Shown here: piece after piece, positions 37,860 to 46,232 of the stretch | How positions within the stretch are numbered: the first letter of the stretch is position 1 | Layout of the letters: each line of letters opens with the position of its first letter | From: Gimesia algae | Lineage (GTDB): Bacteria > Planctomycetota > Planctomycetia > Planctomycetales > Planctomycetaceae | Length of the DNA stretch: 64,000 nt | Direction of reading: 5' to 3' | Assembly: GCF_007746795.1 (NCBI RefSeq) | Contig: NZ_CP036343.1 | Span: 1,554,531-1,618,530, forward strand | Translations under genes and position numbers: made by a program | Notes under the pieces: model-generated | What the model saw: the letters and a program-made list of their open reading frames with translations, nothing else | Told to the model about the DNA's origin: nothing | Database searches by the model: none

Positions 37860-39236
37860 ATGACACAGCACAGCGAACTCGACATCACCACCATCGACTG
37901 CACCCGCGACGACGCCACCGCGCTCTTCAGCGAACTCCGCGAAAAGCTCAGCCCGCGCGGCAATGTCGTCTCGGAAGCCGGCCGTCAACGTACGATCGAA
38001 CTCTTCGGCGCACCCCTGTCTCCGCAGGAGGTCGTCGAACGCATCTGCAACGATGTCCGTGACAAAGGTCGCGCCGCGCTGCTTGATTACTCGGAAAAGC
38101 TCGACCGCAAGCAGCTCACCCCCGAGACCATGCGCGTCTCGGCTGAGGAACTCAAAGAAGCCCACGCCAAGGCCGATCCCGAGTACCTCGCCACGCTGCG
38201 TCGCATCCGCGAGAACATCATCGAGTTCCAGTCCGCTCTGCTGCCCGACGACGTCAAAGTCCTCCGCGAAGCAGGGGAGTCCCGCGTCGAACTCCGCCAG
38301 CGTTATCTCCCATTGAAACGGGTCGGCGTCTGCATTCCCGGCGGTGCCGCCGCGTATCCTTCCACACTGCTGATGACCGCGATTCCCGCACAGACCGCCG
38401 GCGTCAAAGAGATCGTCGTCGTTGTCCCCCCCACCGATTTCGGGGGCTACAACACCGACATCCTCGCCGCCTGTCAGGAACTGGGCATCACCGAAATCTA
38501 CCGTGTCGGCGGCGCCCAGGCCGTCGCCGCCCTCGCGTACGGCGTCGAAGGCATCGAACGCGTCGATAAAATTGTTGGCCCCGGTAATCTGTTCGTCGCC
38601 CTCGCCAAGCGTCACGTCTTCGGCGAAGTCGACATCGACAGCATCGCCGGTCCCAGTGAAGTCATCGTACTCGCCGACGAAACCGCCAACCCCGCGTTCA
38701 TCGCCAGCGACCTGATCTCGCAGGCCGAACACAGCCCCGGTTCCGGCGTCCTCATCACCTGGCACGCGCCACTGATCGAAGCCGTCCGCGACGCACTCAT
38801 CAGCCAGCTTAATGAACTCCCCCGCGGCGATCTCGCCCGTCAGAGTCTGCTCGACTACGGCGCGTTGATTCTCACCCGTGACGAAGACGAAGCCGCCCGC
38901 TATACCGATCTGCTGGCTCCCGAGCATCTGCACATCTCGACCGCCAACCCCGATCAGCAGCTCGCCAAAATCCAGAACGCCGGCGCGATCTTCATGGGCC
39001 ACTATACTCCGGTCGCCACAGGTGACTACTACGCCGGCCCGTCTCACGTCCTCCCCACCGGAGGCACCGCCCGCTTCGCCAATGGCCTGTGTGCAATTGA
39101 TTTCCTCAAACGGTCCTCGGTCATCTACTACAACCAGCAGGGACTCAAAAACGACGCGCCCGGCATCACGCTGCTCGCCGAAAAGGAAGGCCTCACCGCC
39201 CACGCCGCCAGCGTCACCATCCGCCTCGAGGACTGA
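37860..39236 (+). CDS. hisD: Histidinol dehydrogenase
   Basis: A 458-residue zinc-dependent enzyme that oxidises histidinol to histidine in two steps with NAD. The nucleotide-binding half has VCIPGGAAAYPSTLLMTAIP, and the catalytic block is GPSEVIVLADETANPAFIAS with the downstream SQAEHSPGSGVLITW, which contains the zinc-ligand Gln/His. The C-terminal VLPTGGTARFANGLCAIDFL is typical. It starts 18 bases after glyA, so the two are probably co-transcribed; folate-dependent one-carbon supply and histidine/purine metabolism are loosely linked. Codon use is strongly GC-rich at third positions, like glyA. Confidence 0.97.
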   Translation: MTQHSELDITTIDCTRDDATALFSELREKLSPRGNVVSEAGRQRTIELFGAPLSPQEVVERICNDVRDKGRAALLDYSEKLDRKQLTPETMRVSAEELKEAHAKADPEYLATLRRIRENIIEFQSALLPDDVKVLREAGESRVELRQRYLPLKRVGVCIPGGAAAYPSTLLMTAIPAQTAGVKEIVVVVPPTDFGGYNTDILAACQELGITEIYRVGGAQAVAALAYGVEGIERVDKIVGPGNLFVALAKRHVFGEVDIDSIAGPSEVIVLADETANPAFIASDLISQAEHSPGSGVLITWHAPLIEAVRDALISQLNELPRGDLARQSLLDYGALILTRDEDEAARYTDLLAPEHLHISTANPDQQLAKIQNAGAIFMGHYTPVATGDYYAGPSHVLPTGGTARFANGLCAIDFLKRSSVIYYNQQGLKNDAPGITLLAEKEGLTAHAASVTIRLED

Positions 39237-39657
39237 ACGTCCCGCACCAGTAGCGACACATTTCCGCACTCCCACTGCATAGAATGCACTTGACCGCGGC
39301 GTGCCAATCGAGATAAGCGTTGTTTTGGGTCGCGCGCGTGCCCAGTTTACAGAGCACTGAAACACGCGACACAGGTTCCCGATCTTCACTGGAATCCATA
39401 GTGAAAATCGCCGGAATTTACCGGCACAAACGGCAGTAGTTCGCGCTGTATGCCTGCGGGTCGCCGCACTTCGCAGACCCTCGCCCCGGGACCGACCGGC
39501 GCCCGCCTCAGATCGCCCCGGTATCGACTCATATCGACCACTCGTTTTCTTCAGATGCCCCTTGACCCGAGCGCGCCCTTCGCGAAGATCCTTGACACCC
39601 CCGGGCAGGCACGGCACGCGATCACCCGACCAGAAATTACAGAGAGGAATGAAACTC
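39237..39657. other. GC-rich intergenic region, no gene seen
   Basis: About 420 bases after hisD, forming the left edge of the accessory island. GC-rich with several short inverted patterns (for example GCGCGCCCTTCGCGAAG near 39576). Open frames here show no protein pattern. It ends with AGAGAGGAA, a ribosome site for the following gene. Confidence 0.4.
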
Positions 39658-40041
39658 ATGACCGACTCCCTTCTTAAAACCCGCCAGCGTCTGAGCCTCG
39701 AACAACGGACCCAACTCATCAATATGATCATGCTCCAGCTGGAGTTGAACGCGCGCGTTTGTGACATCAAAACCGAGTGCGCCGCCGAAACCGGCCTCAA
39801 GCCACGCTCCATCGAACGTTACATCCAGAAAGCCCGCCGTGAAATCGCAGCCCGTGACAGCAGCCAACAAACCGCCGCCTGCCTCGAACTGCTGATGATC
39901 CTGGAAGAAAAACGGACCGAACAACTCTTCGCCGATTCAGTAAACTTCTACCAGAACATCATCGCGGACCCCAATACAGGCACCCGCGAACAACTCCAAG
40001 CCCGCGAACGCCTGGACAAACTCCTGGGCCTCTACAGATAA
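39658..40041 (+). CDS. Small HTH-like protein
   Basis: A 127-residue protein of unknown function. The sequence suggests an N-terminal helical segment (LKTRQRLSLEQRTQLINMIM), a helix-turn-helix-like stretch (CAAETGLKPRSIERYIQKAR) and a helical tail rich in Arg and Glu. The layout is reminiscent of small terminase subunits or other phage DNA-binding proteins, but the match is by pattern only. The ATG at 39658 has AGAGAGGAA upstream and is preferred over a start about 95 bases earlier. It lies just before a solitary DNA methyltransferase, a phage-like association. Confidence 0.6.
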   Translation: MTDSLLKTRQRLSLEQRTQLINMIMLQLELNARVCDIKTECAAETGLKPRSIERYIQKARREIAARDSSQQTAACLELLMILEEKRTEQLFADSVNFYQNIIADPNTGTREQLQARERLDKLLGLYR

Positions 40042-40156
40042 CCAACCCCACCAGCCCACCAAATCAGACCAGCAGAGAAACAGAAAGGAATCATAAGAAT
40101 CGGCACGGGGAAGGGGAGGTGAAGATTGAGAAGTAGTGGTGTATGAGTACCCAACC

Positions 40157-40187
40157 ATCGGGTGGCACTGTTGGCTTGACAACAGTG
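40157..40187 (+). repeat. Hairpin repeat, left copy
   Basis: GGGTGGCACTGTTGGCTTGA followed by CAACAGTG: the segment folds on itself (CACTGTTG pairs with CAACAGTG), and together with the right copy it forms a long inverted repeat. Similar GTGGCACTG-type hairpins are, as far as I recall, common in planctomycete genomes. Confidence 0.7.
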
Positions 40188-40322
40188 ATCAGAAAACACT
40201 CCCAATTCAGATAAAAAATGATGAGAGAGACCACCTGCTGGAAGAAAGACTTTAACACCTTCTCACCAAGTAATGGTACCCATATTAGAGAAGCGGAAGA
40301 ACTGAGAGCATCACAACACATT

Positions 40323-40353
40323 CACTGTCGGACAAGCCGACAGTGCCACCCGA
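40323..40353 (-). repeat. Hairpin repeat, right copy (inverted)
   Basis: CACTGTCGGACAAGCCGACA followed by GTGCCACCCGA: the reverse complement matches the left copy at nearly all positions, and the stem CACTGTCGG/CCGACAGTG is perfect. The pair with its 135-base interior resembles a non-autonomous inverted-repeat element. Confidence 0.7.
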
Positions 40354-40411
40354 CAAACGATCTAAAATCGAAGCCACAAGTTAGATTTCAACACATGGAG
40401 AACAGAAGCTA

Positions 40412-41239
40412 ATGGCTCGAAAACAATCGAACCGCAGAAAGAACAAACAATATGAAGCGGCTAAGAAAAATCTGGGGAAGCCTTTTTTTGAATCTAAAGA
40501 AATTGCCATTTATCAAGGTGATACACTTGAACTAAGCAGCAAGCTCCCAGCTAATGCAATTGATGCCTTGATCACAGATCCTCCGTATTGCTCAGGTGCA
40601 GCAGGCTGTGCTGTAATGGCTGATCCCTCTAAAAAATATTGCCAGAGTGGTAAAACCCTCGGCCGTCCTTCCTTTGGCGGCGACTTCCGAGATCAAAGAT
40701 CATTCAAATATTGGTGCTCACTTTGGATCAGCCAGGCATTCAACGCCTGTAAAGACTCAGCATACTGTCTGGTTTTCATCGACTGGAGACAGTTGGCGAC
40801 AATGATTGATGCAATCCAGGCAGGCGGTTTCTGTTATAAAGGGTTGATCAGTTGGGACAAGGGAGGTTCTGCACGAGCACCACACAAGGGATACTTTCGG
40901 CACCAGTGTGAATTTATCCCCTGGGGCACAAAAGGAATCGTACCCCGACTGACCGATCGGGGACCGTTTGCAGGCTCATATTCAATCGGTGTAAAGCAGA
41001 CAGACAAACATCACATGACAGGCAAGCCCACGCCACTGATGCAAAAGCTGGTACAGTGTGTTCCATCTGGCGGCCTGGCCTTCGATCCGTTCTGCGGATC
41101 AGGAACAACTTTGGTCGCCTCGGTTCTAGAGGGACGCTATGCCATCGGCTTCGAGGCATCAGAGCAGTACTGCGAAATTGCCGCAAGAAGAATCGAAGCC
41201 GCCCAGCGGGGTGAACTGCTCAAGTTTCAGAAGCAGTAA
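40412..41239 (+). CDS. Beta-class DNA methyltransferase (N6-A or N4-C)
   Basis: A 275-residue site-specific DNA methyltransferase. The catalytic motif IV is ALITDPPYCSGAAGCAV near residue 50, and the AdoMet motif I lies near the C-terminus (FDPFCGSGTTLVASVLEGRY). This order (IV before I) is that of the beta class, which modifies adenine N6 or cytosine N4. The N-terminus is very basic (MARKQSNRRKNKQ), which may help DNA binding. No restriction endonuclease gene is adjacent, so this looks like an orphan or phage-derived enzyme. Base composition is more AT-rich than that of glyA-hisD, consistent with acquisition by transfer. Confidence 0.87.
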   Translation: MARKQSNRRKNKQYEAAKKNLGKPFFESKEIAIYQGDTLELSSKLPANAIDALITDPPYCSGAAGCAVMADPSKKYCQSGKTLGRPSFGGDFRDQRSFKYWCSLWISQAFNACKDSAYCLVFIDWRQLATMIDAIQAGGFCYKGLISWDKGGSARAPHKGYFRHQCEFIPWGTKGIVPRLTDRGPFAGSYSIGVKQTDKHHMTGKPTPLMQKLVQCVPSGGLAFDPFCGSGTTLVASVLEGRYAIGFEASEQYCEIAARRIEAAQRGELLKFQKQ

Positions 41240-41449
41240 AATTTTGACAATACATCTCGATATATCCGCTGCGGAAATGGGGGACAGTCACCCGCGTTAA
41301 GAATCTCGAATTTCTCTTCGTTTTAATTCCTAGATAGATCTAGGTGAGCTAAAGCATAAAGAAATCAGTGCATCCTATCATCGAACAAAAGCCACTTTTC
41401 ATACTTGTCTGCTTTCTATCGATTTCACCTCGGTCTCGGCTGAATAATG

Positions 41450-42952
41450 TCATCCAACGTCTTTGACTTGAAAAACACCATCGGCGTCTTTTTCCAGTTC
41501 GTAGAAAAACCAGCGACTCAATCCAGGCTTTTCTTTGCGAAATGCAATCACGGCTTTATGACCGTCCGTCCGTAAATTGATGGCGCCGTAGACGCCCACA
41601 TTGCGTTTGAACAGTTCGTCCAGAATTTTGGCACGTTCTTTCAAAAGCTGCGACTTAAGTACCGGATTAGTCTCCTTTTGAATCTTCTTTACAAGTCGGT
41701 CCAGCTTAAGTCGTAGCTTCGGATCTTCCTTCTCACGCGTCGAACGCAATATCTCGGTACACAGTACCAGCGGACGGAAGCCGCGTCCTTTCTTTCCCAG
41801 CAGACCCAACAAATCAGGCCGCGGGTGAACGTGGCTCTCGTTATCTCCCGAGGATACTACATAGGCGGCCGGCGCAGTGGCTTCCAGAAATTCATCCGTT
41901 ACATCCGAAGAACCATGATGACAGCACTTCATCAGATCGACGGCAAACCGGGACCGTGATTTCTCGATCATCCGTTTAGTGTCCGCCAGCGTCGTCGGGG
42001 CCTGACCATCGTTCCCATAGTGACGCATCAGAAAATGTTCAGCTGGAGAATTCAGATCTCCTCCAAATAGAATCGAAAAATCCCGATACTGCAACCGAAG
42101 CAATACCGAATGACCGTTTTTCGTTTTTCCTTTATTCATTGAGCGGGAGTTGATGTTTGATCCAAACGTCCGCAGCCCTTTTTGCCCATCAGGGCTCCGC
42201 TCTACAACAGGCCCCAACACCTCAATCGTCAGGTCCGCCTGATTTGAAGGAGCAAAGCCGGGCATCCAAGTACTGCCATCCTCATCCTGACCATGTTCGG
42301 TAGACAGCATCGAAACATCGTCAAATCGATCACTTGATAGTGCAGTCCACATCAGTTTGGGATACTGCATTCCGCCCCGCACTGCAACTCGGGAATATAG
42401 TCTCCGCGCAGATGCATTCGTGGGACGAATGTCTGTTAGAAACCCTTTTTTCACCGGCCCCAATGGATCACTGCCGGTCCTCTCCATGATGCCGTTATGA
42501 TACACATGCTCAAATGAGATCTGTTCGTTATCAAAGATGGGCTGAAACCCTTTATAATGATCAGTATCAGGGTGCGTCGCGATGGCAGCGTGAAATTTGA
42601 ACTTCTTCTTGAAATCTTTAAAACGGTATTTGAGATAACCGTTCATATTCGATCCCACACCAGCATCGATGATCACGATCTTCTCTCTACTTCCAACCTG
42701 TGGCATCGTCAGAATACAGCCATCCCCCTGGCCAACATCCAGAAAGATCATTTCCAAGAGCCGTTCCTCCTGAAAATCTCTGTTGCGGATCGCAAACTCA
42801 TCACGGCCCCAGCGTATTTCAGACCAGTCATCATTGATCGGATCTCCGATCCGTAACCAGTCTCCCCAAAGTAGTTGCTTTTTCTTCGTCCGTAAGTTGT
42901 CTTTATCATATAGATAAATGACCGGTCCCTTTGCATATCGGATTAGTGTCAT
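41450..42952 (-). CDS. ComEC-like metallo-beta-lactamase fold protein
   Basis: A 500-residue protein whose core (residues about 60-400) resembles the soluble metallo-beta-lactamase domain of ComEC/Rec2. The opening MIFLDVGQGDGCILTMP, the metal motif THPDTDHYKGF (a variant of HxHxDH), FSILFGGDLNSPAEHF, and VSSGDNESHVHPRPDLL are all present. Unlike ComEC it has no membrane helices. The N-terminal 50 residues and the charged tail (about 420-500) are not recognised. Such stand-alone proteins may be nucleases or phosphodiesterases, but no substrate is known. GGGAG precedes the ATG. It converges with the DNA methyltransferase, and both sit in an accessory island. Confidence 0.8.
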   Translation of the reverse strand: MTLIRYAKGPVIYLYDKDNLRTKKKQLLWGDWLRIGDPINDDWSEIRWGRDEFAIRNRDFQEERLLEMIFLDVGQGDGCILTMPQVGSREKIVIIDAGVGSNMNGYLKYRFKDFKKKFKFHAAIATHPDTDHYKGFQPIFDNEQISFEHVYHNGIMERTGSDPLGPVKKGFLTDIRPTNASARRLYSRVAVRGGMQYPKLMWTALSSDRFDDVSMLSTEHGQDEDGSTWMPGFAPSNQADLTIEVLGPVVERSPDGQKGLRTFGSNINSRSMNKGKTKNGHSVLLRLQYRDFSILFGGDLNSPAEHFLMRHYGNDGQAPTTLADTKRMIEKSRSRFAVDLMKCCHHGSSDVTDEFLEATAPAAYVVSSGDNESHVHPRPDLLGLLGKKGRGFRPLVLCTEILRSTREKEDPKLRLKLDRLVKKIQKETNPVLKSQLLKERAKILDELFKRNVGVYGAINLRTDGHKAVIAFRKEKPGLSRWFFYELEKDADGVFQVKDVG

Positions 42953-43307
42953 GACGTGACTCCCTGATAGAAAGGTTTGAACTTAAATTATTACTGAGAA
43001 AAGCAGATCAACCAAATTAGCAGAAACACTCAGTAAACGAATGATAGCTGAGATCTCAGCAACATGAACAAGATAGTATATATTGTTTCATATTATTATC
43101 ATTCGTCAACGAAAAACATACCTTCGTACAGTTAACTCGTAATTAAGCGCGTACGATATAGAAACCTGTTTGTCGGCGTGTGGCCCCGTTCGCTTGTCGA
43201 ACAGTGCGCGAATCTAAAGCCTCACATCATCAAATAGGTGAGTCTCAAAACACGTAGTACTCACATCAGGAAGCAGGAACCAGGGGCAGGACCGTTATTC
43301 ATTTTCA
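42953..43307. other. AT-rich intergenic region
   Basis: About 355 bases between the metallo-beta-lactamase gene and the broken transposase. It is markedly AT-rich in the first half and should hold the promoter of the minus-strand gene. No gene, RNA or clear terminal repeat of an insertion sequence was found. Confidence 0.4.
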
Positions 43308-43946
43308 TTGTCGGACAAGCCCAATACTGTTCGGCACGATATTTGTGCACTGCAGTTACTGTACCTGCTCAATCCAATCGTGACCTCTTTACGTGAGTTG
43401 CAGCAGGCCAGTGAGCTCAAAAAAGTTCAGCGAAATTTGGACTGCCTGCGGTCTTCTCTGGGATCACTTTCCGAAGCAGTTCGGGTCTTTGATCCTGAGG
43501 TACTGCGGGAAATTGTAGGCGAATTGACTGAAAAGCTACCTACCCAAGAGCCTCAGGATCGGCGACTCCAGGATCTGGCTCAGAAGCTGACTGCCGTGGA
43601 TGGTACGTTCCTCAAAACACTGCCACAGATCACTCAAGCCTGTTTTTCAACCCGCCAGTATAAAGGCTGGCAGCTATACACTCATTTTGAAATACTGAAA
43701 GGAATTCCCGTGCGCATGGACCTGACGGATGCCACCGGCCTCAAAGATGGCAATGAAAAATCCGTACTGACCAGAGTACTGGAAAAAGATCGTTGCTATA
43801 TTTTGGACCGTGCTTATGAAAAATATGCCCTGTTTAATGCGATTGTGAATGCCGGTAGCAGCTACGTGTGCCGAATTCGCGGGGATCATATTTTTGTGGA
43901 ACAGGAATCCCGTGAACTAACCGCAGAGGACGAGCCCCATGCATGC
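43308..43946 (+). pseudogene. Truncated IS4-type transposase
   Basis: A remnant of a DDE transposase of the IS4 type. Readable blocks are NTVRHDICALQLLYLLNPIV, SLRELQQASELKKVQRNL, the first catalytic aspartate in TAVDGTFLKTLPQI, and the second in YILDRAYEKYALFNA, then SSYVCRIRGDHIF. The third catalytic residue region (Y-x2-R-x3-E-x6-K) is missing: similarity stops near 43946 where a tandem repeat array begins, although the frame stays open to 44030. The N-terminus is also short and lacks a good start. The element is therefore dead. Neighbouring terminal inverted repeats were not found. Confidence 0.8.
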
Positions 43947-43949
43947 TCA

Positions 43950-44740
43950 CCCGGTGGTACCGGATATAATCTGGTATTGCCGCAGGCAATAGGAGGTCGC
44001 AGGGAAATCGATCAACAAAGAAACAACTGACCTGACTTGCTTCTGCAGGAAGATCGCTCTCTCCCCACAACGTTCGTCACCGGCAGCTGAGACCTCCTGC
44101 TCGCTTCGCTCGTCCCGGATTCCATCCGGGAGCACCCCTGGTTTCTGATCTCACCCGCCAGAAACGTTCGTGTCATTTCGTGTTTTTCGTGGTAGAAAAA
44201 AAAGAACCTGACAATTTTCTCCGGGTGGCCTCGAATGTAATTCGAGGTTGCCGCAGGCAACAGGAGGTCGCAGGGAAATCGATCACAAAGAAACAACTGA
44301 CCTGACTTGCTTCTGCAGGAAGATGCCTCTCTCCCCAAAACGTTCGTCACCGGCAGCTGAGACCTCCTGCTCGCTTCGCTCGTCCCGGATTCCATCCGGG
44401 AGCACCCCTGGTTTCTGATCTCACCCGCCAGAAACGTTCGTGTCGTTTCGTGCTGTTCGTGGTAGAAAAAAGAGTACCTGACAATTTTCTCCGGGTGGCC
44501 TCGAATGTAATTCGAGGTTGCCGCAGGCAACAGGAGGTCGCAGGGAAATCGATCAACAAAGAAACAACTGACCTGACTTGCTTCCGCAGGCAGATCGCTC
44601 TCTCCCCACAACGGTCGTCACCGGCAACTGAGACCTCCTGCTCGCTCCGCTCGTCCCGGATGACATCCGGGATCACCCATTGCTAGCTTTCGTGTCGTTT
44701 CGTGCTTTTCGTGGTAGTAAAAAAGAACCTGTCAATCTCC
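43950..44740. repeat. Tandem array of about 270-bp hairpin-rich units
   Basis: Three units with periods of 271 and 270 bases (the block TTGCCGCAGGCA recurs at 43977, 44248 and 44518) are nearly identical; the third is shortened and ends near 44740. Each unit holds hairpins: CCTCGAAT-GTA-ATTCGAGG (in the first copy the variant TACCGGAT-ATA-ATCTGGTA), GTTGCC-GCA-GGCAAC, and TCCCGGAT-TCC-ATCCGGGA. Each ends with a CGTG-rich stretch such as TTCGTGTTTTTCGTGGTAG. The array starts exactly where the transposase similarity ends. The antisense open frames over it are repeats of the same artefact. Confidence 0.9.
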
Positions 44741-44767
44741 CCTCCCGCGTGGGGAACCATTGCGATG

Positions 44768-45691
44768 TTACCTGAGCGGGACGCCGGCGATGAGGACCAG
44801 GTCTTCTTTGTACCAGGTGATCTTGCGACCGCCGGCGGACTGTTTTGCTTCCAGGCCGCGGATCATCAGTTTCTTCTGCCTGCCGACTTGTGTGAAATAC
44901 CAGTTGAAGGTCGTCTGGTAATGGGGCGTGTAACGCGGGGCATGCGCACGATTATTCGTATACAGCACCAGATCCTTATTATCCTGGGAGCGATAGATGG
45001 CCAGTCGCTGCACGCGGGTAAACTTCAGGTCCCAGCGTTTGCGGTTCACCGCTTTCCCTTTTCCCGAAAGTACGTTGTCCGGCTTCTCTGCAAACACAAC
45101 GCTGCCAAATTGCGGATCGACGAAGTTCACCACCACCGCCGACTTCTGAAATTCGTACGTACCGATTTTACGGTCGCCGTCCATCACCAGTTTGTTGGGT
45201 GTGAAGTCGCAGGTCAGCCTGATGAAACTGTTCGTTCCCGGCAGGATCGCCACGAACTCCCAGACATCGACAATCGAATCCTGCAGGCCGGGCGCGGGTT
45301 TGGTACCAATCATACTTTCCCCGGCTTCCTTGGGCATCGTTTCCGGAGCGACGATTTCCGTCTTGAGCGTGGCGTTATTCATGATGACACGCGCATCAAT
45401 GTTCCAGCCGCCTACCCAATTCCCTTTATAAAACGCGCCGCCCGCACGCGGATCGGCTTTTCCCTCCTGGCCGAAATCGACGGTATCGCGGATCAGAGTC
45501 CAGGGGAGTCCCTTATCGGTCTTGCCGTCCGACATCAATGTGAGCCGCCCGTCAGTCAGGTGCTTGCGATACGTGGTAACCACTTCCCACACACAGACCG
45601 GTTCCGCCGCCTGCACGGTTGCCGTTCCCCAGACGAGCAGAATTCCCCATAGGATTACTGTTTGTCTCGTCTTCGAAATCATGCCGGTCAT
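44768..45691 (-). CDS. Exported planctomycete hypothetical protein
   Basis: A 307-residue protein with a signal peptide (TVILWGILLVWGTATVQA followed by AEPV). The remainder is rich in beta-type sequence with many aromatic residues (for example GAFYKGNWVGGWNIDARVIM and QTTFNWYFTQVGRQKKLMIR), suggesting a secreted jelly-roll or lipocalin-like binding protein, but I do not recognise a family. Two internal methionines near the start make the exact N-terminus uncertain (ATG at 45691 or 45682). The gene lies directly beside the tandem repeat array. No operon partner is evident. Confidence 0.75.
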   Translation of the reverse strand: MTGMISKTRQTVILWGILLVWGTATVQAAEPVCVWEVVTTYRKHLTDGRLTLMSDGKTDKGLPWTLIRDTVDFGQEGKADPRAGGAFYKGNWVGGWNIDARVIMNNATLKTEIVAPETMPKEAGESMIGTKPAPGLQDSIVDVWEFVAILPGTNSFIRLTCDFTPNKLVMDGDRKIGTYEFQKSAVVVNFVDPQFGSVVFAEKPDNVLSGKGKAVNRKRWDLKFTRVQRLAIYRSQDNKDLVLYTNNRAHAPRYTPHYQTTFNWYFTQVGRQKKLMIRGLEAKQSAGGRKITWYKEDLVLIAGVPLR

Positions 45692-45833
45692 CGGGTCGGT
45701 CCTCGTGTCTGTCTGTGAAAGGTCTTCTGTTATTGTGTCAGCCCTGATTCATTATATTAACGGCAGCATGGCCCCACATGCAACGCCCGTATAGTTAAAC
45801 AGCATCTACTCATCTAAAATACAGTCGTTTTCA

Positions 45834-46229
45834 TCAGCCCCCAGCCTGAACCGTCTGCCTCTGATAATAAAACCACCACCAGAGTGAACTAATGCCGGCT
45901 CCCACGCAGTACCAGAGAATATCCAGGGGATCGCCGGTGACCCACTGCGACCAGAAGGGGAGCTGCGGAAAGATCAACTCAAACTGAATCGACCAGACGA
46001 GCAGCGGCAGCAGGATCTCATACCATGTGGGCGGCCCGTCATGCGGCCGGGCGCGACAGAGGCGTGCGAAGTACAGAACGACCGGTACAAACAGGGGAAT
46101 GCAGAGCAGGTCATTGAAGTGGTTGTGAAAGAACCCGCCCGTCACCAGCGGCTTGATCAGGAACCGATTTCCCACGTACAGTCCCAGCGCTGTCAGAAAC
46201 AGTGGATCGCGCAAATATCGAAATGGCAT
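45834..46229 (-). CDS. Small polytopic membrane protein
   Basis: A 131-residue protein with three to four hydrophobic helices (PLFLTALGLYVGNRFLI, LLCIPLFVPVVLYFA, WYEILLPLLVWSIQ, ILWYCVGAGISSLWWWFYY). The stretch GGFFHNHFNDLLCIPLF is a conserved-looking motif with two histidines and an Asp in a membrane context. No named family is recognised. It starts only three bases after the stop of the GspG-like gene on the same strand, so the two form an operon and may act in the same membrane complex. Confidence 0.72.
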   Translation of the reverse strand: MPFRYLRDPLFLTALGLYVGNRFLIKPLVTGGFFHNHFNDLLCIPLFVPVVLYFARLCRARPHDGPPTWYEILLPLLVWSIQFELIFPQLPFWSQWVTGDPLDILWYCVGAGISSLWWWFYYQRQTVQAGG

Positions 46230-46232
46230 GCG

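Larger units (their letters stand above)
40042..40411. other. Intergenic region carrying inverted hairpin repeats
   Basis: About 370 bases between the HTH-like gene and the methyltransferase. It contains two inverted copies of a hairpin repeat (40157-40187 and 40323-40353). Between them is about 135 bases of AT-rich sequence with no gene. A ribosome-site-like AGAACAGAAG precedes the methyltransferase ATG. Confidence 0.5.

Noticed and set aside
36411-39812. A 1133-residue open frame on the minus strand across glyA and hisD
   Set aside because: It is antisense to two certain enzymes with very GC-rich third positions, which suppress stop codons on the opposite strand. The translation is rich in Gly, Asp, Glu and Phe with no domain pattern.
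43306-43328. A third copy of the hairpin repeat (TGTCGGACAAGCC) at the transposase start
   Set aside because: The 13 shared bases encode SDKPN in a stretch that fits the transposase family in translation, and no hairpin partner follows. The match is probably coincidental.
44012-44676. Overlapping minus-strand frames of about 60-200 residues
   Set aside because: They run through the tandem repeat units, and the same peptide recurs with each unit, so they are products of the repeat and not genes.
43950-44740. CRISPR array
   Set aside because: Units are about 270 bases and nearly identical throughout. There is no short repeat with unique spacers and no cas gene.
44768-45652. Plus-strand 316-residue open frame from about 44702 to 45652
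   Set aside because: It is antisense to the exported hypothetical protein, which has a clear signal peptide; its own start lies inside the repeat array.
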